Part shown: piece after piece, positions 58,201 to 64,000 of the stretch
How the letters are laid out: every line of letters starts with the position of its first letter
How positions within the stretch are numbered: the first letter of the stretch is position 1
Assembly: GCA_005784505.1 (NCBI GenBank)
Contig: VCAZ01000042.1
Coordinates: forward strand, 2,972,854-3,036,853
Source: Bagarius yarrelli
Lineage: Eukaryota; Chordata; Actinopteri; Siluriformes; Sisoridae
Reading direction: 5' to 3'
DNA length: 64,000 nucleotides
The notes under the pieces: model-generated
The model's input: only the letters and a program-made list of their open reading frames with translations
The model's database searches: none
What the model was told of the DNA's origin: nothing
Position numbers and translations under genes: made by a program

Positions 58201-61200
58201 GTGAGTAACATTTACATCTTTGACTCGTTGACATTTGTTTTATCTTTATTCTGAAACAAAAGTATGTTGTGTTTGAAGACCTGAGCATTTGGAGTCATCA
58301 AAAGATGCACATGTTCATTTTTATGCATGTGTCTGCTTTTAGGTGTTTAACATCCAGCCAGACGGAAAGGTTTTTCTCAACCGGATCTATTCTCAGCTCC
58401 CTCTCTCCACGGGTAAGCTCTCCACCTTAGAGATCTTTAATTATTACAGAAAAAGACATTGTGGTAAAGCGATGCTTTGTCCCTCATTGCAGCTGGTGTG
58501 AATATTTTCCACCCCACCACATTTTACATCATCGTCCAGACATCTTTTGGGCTTCAAATGGAGATCCAGCTGGTACCCATTATGCAGGTTTACATAACTT
58601 TGGACGCGACCCACAAGCAGAAAGTCCTTGGTGTGTAAAAGCCTCCTGTGCACCTGAAAAAGTTTATCTGACACTTTAAGAATGTTTGATGTGTAGCGTA
58701 CAGGGAAGTAAAGTTCTGCGCTTTCCTGCTCAGGCCTGTGTGGAAACTTTAACGGCATCCAAAGCGACGATTTCACAACAATGTCTGGATCCCGTGAAGG
58801 AACCGGGGTTGGGTTTGGCAACAGCTGGAGGACCAGAGCTAACTGTCCTGAGGTTAAGAACAAATATGAGAACCCCTGCAGCCTCAGCGTGGAAAATGGT
58901 ATGACTTCCTGAATAATATGCATAATTATTTCCCTAAGTTTAAAGAGTTTTTAAGTTACAGCCAGGTTTTTCAAAAAATTATTTGACTTTGTGAAATCCC
59001 AAGTGCAGGATTCTTCATTTTTTTACTTCTTCAGTAAAGAGACATCTCTAATGACTGTAAGAGCTGTACTCATAAACCATGTTTCATCGAGTAATCAAAT
59101 CTCCTCCAATTATCAAAATTCCTTCAGAGACTGAAAAAAGCACATTGTCTGGTTCATGATCCGTATTTGTTCTGATTTCAGAGAAGTATGCTCAGAAGTG
59201 GTGCTCGCTACTGTCAGACCCTAATGAAGTTTTTGCTCCATGTCACTCTGAGATCTGCCCAGACATCTACCAGAAGGTACACACACTGCTTCACTGAATA
59301 TTATTTTAAATATTAATATCGAACAAACTATAACTGTGTGCTCCTGTCTCTAAAGAACTGCATGTATGACACCTGTAATTGCGAGAACAGTGAAAGTTGC
59401 ATGTGTGCGGCACTTTCGTCTTACGCTCATGCCTGCGCCGCTAAAGGAATCCTTCTTCCCGGCTGGAGGAGTGATGTGTGCAGTGAGTAGAAATGATCAA
59501 ATCTTTAACATTTTTGTAAGAGCACTGACATAAATATTTGTGGACTATTGTACCAGTATTGAGCTGCTCAATGATGTTACTCAAAGCACTTTTCTATGTC
59601 GCTCTGGACAAGAGCGACTGCTTAATGCTGCTGTAAATGTTTGAACCAGTCGCAATTTGTTCACAGTAAAATACACCACCAACTGCCCGAGCACTATGGT
59701 TTATAGCTACAATGTTCACACAAGCACGCCATCCTGCCGCTGTCTCAGTGACCCGGATTTCACCTGTGCTGCCACCTGCGCGCCGGTAGACGGGTGTGTT
59801 TGTGCTAACGGGACGTACCTGGACGATAACGACAAATGCGTTACACAGGATAGATGTTCCTGCTACTACAAAGGCACAGTGATTCCTCCTGGAGAAGTCA
59901 TCAGCAAGGATGGAGTCATGTGGTACATCAGATTTAGTTTTATTTAATTTATATGTTAATAAAAAGCCAATTTTAAATCTTAATCGTGCCAAACATCTGT
60001 TTCAGCACCTGTAAAAATGGCAAAATCAGCTGCATCGGATCCACCACCAACGAACCATGTAAGCGCTGGGATTGTTTATATAGCTTAATTTACCCCTTTC
60101 ATATTTAAAAAATATATTTTATCTTCAATTTCAGAAAAATGTCTGCTCTACCTACAGTGTACACTTCTGTTAAAGATTTATAGGATTTGGTGCTTCAAAT
60201 AAGTAGAACGTAAGCCGAAAAGTGTAAAATCCTAAATTCCTATAATTTAATTATAGCAAAAAAGAAAAAGAAAGAATCTGTACTAATAAATACGATAAAA
60301 AAAAAAAAAAAATTACCATCCAAATCCATCCACACACGCCAACAATGACTATTTTACCATATCAGTTAGACATATCAGTTAGGTAGACATAAATAAATGG
60401 TAAATGATATGTGACTAGGTGTTACAATATTGATAGGAAGGTCATGAATTCTATTCTTATCGACATCAAAGTGCCACTGCTGGGCCCCAGAGCAAGGCCC
60501 TTAACCCTTAACTGCTCAAATGTGTACAGTATATTAAATAAATCTCTCTGCATAATGGAGTCTTTCAAATGCTGTAAATGTAAAAGCTTTAACACATTCG
60601 TTTCTTGGTACATAACAGTATATCATATTTAATTACAGTTTGTTATTTGCTTCACTTTTGATTACACACTCAAACTAGACATTGGCATGTTTTTCCTATC
60701 CTTTCAGCTTGCTTTTCACCAACTGTGTTTTTCAACTGCTCCGAAGCGGCTCCGGGATCCACAGGTTCCGAGTGCCAAAAGAGCTGTAACACCCTAGACA
60801 TGACCTGTGTGAGTCTATGACTTTCACATAACATAATAAAAAAACAGTAGATTCTAAAAATTTACCTGATAATTATTATTACTATTATCATTACACTATT
60901 ATTATTATTATTAATAGTTTTTTTTTTCACAACAGATCAGCACAGAGTGCATTTCAGGCTGCGTGTGTCCAGCAGGACTGGTGTCTGATGGCAAAGGTGG
61001 CTGCATAGAGCAGTCTCAATGTCCTTGTGTTCATAACAGCAAATCGTACCAGCCTGGAGAATCCATCAACATTGACTGCAACACCTGGTAACTAACTAAA
61101 TGTATTATTGACATAATAAACTAAATTTATAAAAATAACAAAGCTCAAATGAGGTAAGAAATTATCTGTCCCATGATAATAAATAGCTGTGTGAGCTCAC

Positions 61201-64000
61201 ATCCTGTGTTTGTTGTCTTTTTCTAAACACAGCACATGCAAGGACAGGAAATGGGAATGCAGCACGGATTTGTGCCACGGGACCTGTACCGTATATGGGG
61301 ACGGCCATTACATCACGTTTGACGGAAAGAGATACACTTTTGATGGAGACTGCGAATACACTCTGGTCAGAGTGAGTACAGCTTCAAGAAAACTCCTGCA
61401 AGAAACAAAAGAACCTCCTTGTGTTACAATAAATCGTCTTTATAACCTGATACTGGAGACTCCTTTTATAAATTAGTATACTTTTATTTGTTAAAATGTA
61501 GCACACCTAAACATTCCTACGTAGCCAATCATGTGGACTATCAAATCCCAGTAATGTGTATAAGGTTGAAAATAGAAATAAAATATTAGAACTAGTGTAA
61601 TTATGTTTTTATTATTACACGGTGATGAGTATGTTTGTGATTGCTTAAGGATAACTGCGGCTACAGCAACAACAGCGGAACATTTAGAGTCATCACAGAA
61701 AATCTTCCCTGTGGAACGACTGGCACCACCTGCTCCAAAGCCATTAAACTTTTTCTTGGGGTAAGCCTTTTCCCTATCCCTTTTTAAAGTTTGCTAGTTT
61801 TAAATGTCTGACAATTGCATGATAGGACAATCTTAGCATCTCCTTAGCTTCACCAAATGGCTCAAAATCTTCCATTTCTAGAACCACTATACCAACATCT
61901 CAGGTGTTAGACTGCTGTTTGGAAGTCTGTCAGTTCCATTCTATGGATTACCAAGCTAGCACTGCTGGAGCCTTGAGCAAAGCCCATAAACCCTCAATTG
62001 TTTAGTTGTTTAAACGAGACTAATGTAATTCCTTCTAGATAAGGATTTCTAAAAAATGCCTTAAATGTTCAAATGGTATGAAAAATGCAACACATATAAC
62101 TAAACAGCAAACTAATTTTATTTTTCCAGACCACTGAACTCTTACTTAAAGATGGAGACTATGAAGTAATTCAGAGAGATGCAGGAAATGAAATTCCCTA
62201 CCAGATCAGCGTTATGGGCATTTACATGGTCATTGAAGCTGAAAATGGACTTATCCTAATGTGGGACCAGAAAACAAGCATATTCATCAAGATCAGTCCT
62301 ACTTTTAAGGTAGGCCAGTGTGCATCAGATTAGTGGATAATTAAATCGCAGAACATAGATATCAACACAACTCAAGAGACAAGTGACAGCTCTGTGGTTA
62401 CGATCGTGGGTTCAATTTCGAAGTAACACCAAACAGGCCCCCAGAGTCTCTTAACCCTAAACTAGTCAGATGTACAAATAAAATATACCTTAAGTTGCTC
62501 TTAATTGGGGCATTTGTCATATGCCGTAAATGTTAAGGATTTTTTGAAGACATAGTAAGGGTACCTTTTTTTTTGTTTTGTTAGGGGTTATTTTTATGGC
62601 TCTATGGTTATCTCTTATTTTGCATCAGATTTAATTTCAGTTATTTTATCAGATTACTCCTATTATAAACATTTTTTTTGTCCCTTGATTTTTTTGCGGA
62701 ACAAAGTTTTTTGCGGAACAAAGTTTTTCATCATTAATTTAGAACATTCTGTTCCATACTTTTGTATCAGAGTGTTTTTATGAGTATGAGTATGAGTATA
62801 TTATATTAGTATCAGGCCTGATACTGATACCAGTATCGAGATCAGTGCATCCCTAAAAATGCAAATGTAACTCTGTTGGTCTCGGATAACAGGGCAAGGT
62901 CTGTGGTCTCTGTGGAAATTATGATGGCAACGCAAACAACGACTTCACCTTGAGAAACCAGGGTGTGGTAAACAACGCACTGGACTTTGGAAACAGCTGG
63001 AAAGAGTCCTCCAGCTGCCCTGATGCCAGTCAAATAAAAAATCCATGTACTTTCAACCCATATCGGCAGGCCTGGGCTCAGAAAACAGTGCAGCATCATT
63101 ATGAGTAAGGTGTTCGTGACCTGTCACCCAAATGTAAGTCCAGACTACATTGGATTTAATCTTATCAACTTGCAATTTTTGCTGATAATGCTAATTGTAA
63201 TTTTTTTTTGTCCTGTGAAGGTTGATCCTGCACCGTATTATTCTGCGTGTGTACGGGACGCATGTGCATGTGATACTGGAGGAGACTGCGAGTGTTTCTG
63301 TACTGCCATAGCTGCTTACGCTGAAGCCTGTAATGAGGCGGAAGTGTGCGTGGCTTGGAGGACGCCAAAAATTTGCCGTGAGTCACTCTTTATTTTTAGC
63401 AAATTTTATGAAATGGAGTTTAAAGAATAGGTTTGCTAAAATCTTGGGTTCACATTTATGTCATCCAGCATTGTTCTGTGATTACTACAACCCGCCTGAT
63501 GAGTGTGAGTGGCACTACAAACCCTGTGGAGCACCCTGCATGAAGACCTGCAGAAACCCTGAGGGAAAATGCTCCAGTCAGATACCCCCACTGGAAGGTA
63601 TGCTAATCATATAGAACCACCTACAACCACATGTCTACAGGCTTTAAACGTTAAAAGCCTTAAACTCTAAAATAAACATCTCTCTGCAGGCTGTTATCCA
63701 AAATGTCCTGATAATCAGCCCTACTTTGATGAGGACACCATGAAATGTGTGAACAAGAAAAGCTGCGGCTGCTATTACAAAGCAAAACATTACAACAACG
63801 GAGATGAGGTACCGAGCACAGAAAACTGCCAGAAATGGTAGGTTATAGTTAATAAATACAGATTCATTCTCTTTCTAATTATTTGTTTACTAATCATTAA
63901 TATACTTTAATTACACACTGATTTAATTAACATTAATTAAATTTTAATGTTTTTAAGCTATTGCAGTTCATCAGAAATTGAATGTAAAACTGATGATAAA
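51688..64000 (+). CDS. muc5-like: Gel-forming mucin, MUC5AC/MUC5B-like (5' part, 28 exons, one frameshift)
   Basis: N-terminal part of a secreted, polymerising mucin. Coding exons: 51688-51766, 51983-52024, 52848-53109, 53202-53316, 53877-53967, 54125-54231, 54580-54796, 54894-55022, 55118-55235, 56524-56662, 58090-58200, 58343-58412, 58493-58630, 58734-58898, 59182-59276, 59356-59482, 59667-59922, 60006-60058, 60708-60808, 60936-61087, 61233-61371, 61650-61760, 62130-62309, 62893-63133, 63221-63377, 63469-63597, 63690-63837, 63958-64000 (continues). All introns are GT-AG with matching phases. About 1238 residues are encoded: signal peptide, D1, D2, D' and D3. Similarity is closest to MUC5-type mucins (VCSTWGNFNFKTFDG, LFCDYYNPPDECEWHYKPCG). 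Exon 24 is 241 nt instead of the 240 required by its phase-0 neighbours. The resulting stop at 63106-63108 would end the protein after 1070 residues unless the extra base is an error. Confidence 0.93.
53334..53352. repeat. Poly-C run of 19 in mucin intron 4
   Basis: Nineteen consecutive C lie 17 nt after the exon 4 splice donor at 53317. On the other strand this is G19. Its true length is hard to sequence. Confidence 0.9.
54355..54535. repeat. Pyrimidine-rich tract in mucin intron 6
   Basis: A long TTC/CTT/TCC low-complexity run lies upstream of the acceptor of exon 7 (54580). A second tract at 56703-56865 lies in intron 10. Open frames through them, rich in Phe, Leu and Ser, are artefacts. 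Confidence 0.75.
56524..59922 (+). CDS. muc5-like: Mucin D2 assembly (exons 10-17)
   Basis: Exon 10 opens the second VWD domain with CPGTCSIEGGSHITTFDGKT. Exons 11-14 complete it, including FGLQMEIQLVPIMQVYITLD (exon 13) and LGLCGNFNGIQSDDFTT (exon 14). Exons 15-16 encode the second C8 domain (EKYAQKWCSLL; CMYDTCNCENSESCMCAAL). Exon 17 carries a TIL domain (NCPSTMVYSYNV) and the start of a VWC-like tail (CSCYYKGTVIPPGEVI). D2 has GLCG rather than CGLCG at the vicinal-Cys position, as in other MUC5-type D2 domains. Intron 10 (56663-58089) is the longest in this part of the gene and holds a pyrimidine-rich tract and a SINE. Confidence 0.92.
57115..57300 (-). mobile_element. Antisense tRNA-like SINE in mucin intron 10
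   Basis: Plus-strand text: gacgtccttatccagacaga (reversed tail), ggggttaagggctttgctca, ggaattgaacccataatcat (reversed B box) and ccactgagctcccactttca. The rest of intron 10 (56663-58089) shows only the pyrimidine tract at 56703-56865 and a short GGAT repeat near 57998. Confidence 0.65.
60006..64000 (+). CDS. muc5-like: Mucin D' and D3 assemblies (exons 18-28, continuing)
   Basis: Exons 18-20 encode D' (CFSPTVFFNCSEAAPGSTG, then ISTECISGCVCPAGLVSDG). Exons 21-24 encode the third VWD domain (GTCTVYGDGHYITFDGKRY; GIYMVIEAENGLILMWDQKT; VCGLCGNYDGNANNDF). The C8 domain spans the end of exon 24 and exon 25 (YSACVRDACACDTGGDCECF). TIL and VWC-like parts follow in exons 26-28 (HYKPCGAPCMKTCRNPEGKC; LEGCYPKCPDNQPYFDED). 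In related mucins D3 forms the disulfide-linked N-terminal multimers through the CGLCG region. Homology runs uninterrupted on both sides of the exon-24 frameshift. The PTS mucin domain and C-terminal cystine knot are not in the window. Confidence 0.9.
60410..60590 (+). mobile_element. Degraded SINE copy in mucin intron 18
   Basis: Words ccactgctgggccccagagc, aaggcccttaacccttaact and tctttcaaatgctgtaaatg match the SINE family of 34941 and 48364; the tRNA-like head is mostly decayed. Confidence 0.55.
61890..62075 (+). mobile_element. Degraded SINE copy in mucin intron 22
   Basis: Contains ctgctggagccttgagcaaa, taaaccctcaattgtttagt and ctagataaggatttctaaaa, equivalent to the SINE body and tail. 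A further poor copy is at about 62385-62540 in intron 23 (gtgggttcaatttcgaagta; gtcatatgccgtaaatgtta). Confidence 0.5.
63082..63108 (+). other. Frameshift (+1 A) and resulting premature stop in mucin exon 24
   Basis: The frame set by exons 1-23 reads AWAQK, then ACA GTG CAG CAT CAT TAT GAG TAA. Removing one A from the four-A run at 63082-63085 gives the family-typical AQKQCSII and continues MSKVFVTCHPN up to the donor at 63134, joining VDPAPYY in exon 25. Exon 24 is 241 nt, one more than phase allows. This is either a homopolymer error or a genuine disabling allele. Confidence 0.9.

Noticed and set aside
58588..58680. Splice donor at 58588 (CAG|GTTTAC) ending mucin exon 13
   Set aside because: The frame continues with family-like VYITLDATHKQKVLG to a better donor at 58631, which matches the phase of exon 14.
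58444..58923. 159-residue minus-strand open frame
   Set aside because: Antisense shadow of mucin exons 13-14, whose plus-strand reading has clear VWD homology and good splice sites.

Overview
This window is vertebrate nuclear DNA, and most likely from a teleost fish. It carries two intron-rich protein-coding genes, both with GT-AG introns. They sit among teleost-style non-LTR retrotransposons, tRNA-like SINEs, hAT elements and many microsatellites. No bacterial, CRISPR or plasmid feature was seen.

Layout. Positions 1-3900 are downstream of the first gene and hold an hAT-type MITE and microsatellites. Positions 3901-26191 (minus strand) hold a 22-exon gene for the large alpha subunit of the AP-2 clathrin adaptor. 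I could place every coding exon by homology and splice sites; together they give 2850 nt, or 949 codons plus stop. Its introns hold an RTE-clade LINE with an 18-bp target-site duplication, two more RTE fragments, LINE 3' ends, SINEs and simple repeats. Positions 26192-51687 are about 25.5 kb of intergenic DNA filled with repeats: L2/CR1-like LINE copies on the minus strand, a jockey/Rex-like LINE on the plus strand split by younger insertions, an hAT transposase, a long-inverted-repeat element, two minisatellites and SINEs. Positions 51688-64000 (plus strand) hold the first 28 coding exons of a secreted gel-forming mucin of MUC5 type: signal peptide, then VWD-C8-TIL assemblies D1, D2, D' and D3. 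The Ser/Thr-rich mucin domain would lie beyond the window.

The two genes act in separate processes, clathrin endocytosis at the plasma membrane and secreted mucus. Their adjacency matches the human 11p15.5 order AP2A2-MUC6-MUC2-MUC5AC-MUC5B, so it looks like an old vertebrate linkage, here in head-to-head orientation. The most consequential observation is a single extra base in a four-A run in mucin exon 24 (63082-63085). It shifts the frame in the D3 assembly and creates a stop at 63106-63108. It is either an assembly or sequencing error or a real truncating allele. I found no convincing wholly new system; the other notable items are structural (nested transposons, a SINE hairpin, a minisatellite split by a LINE).
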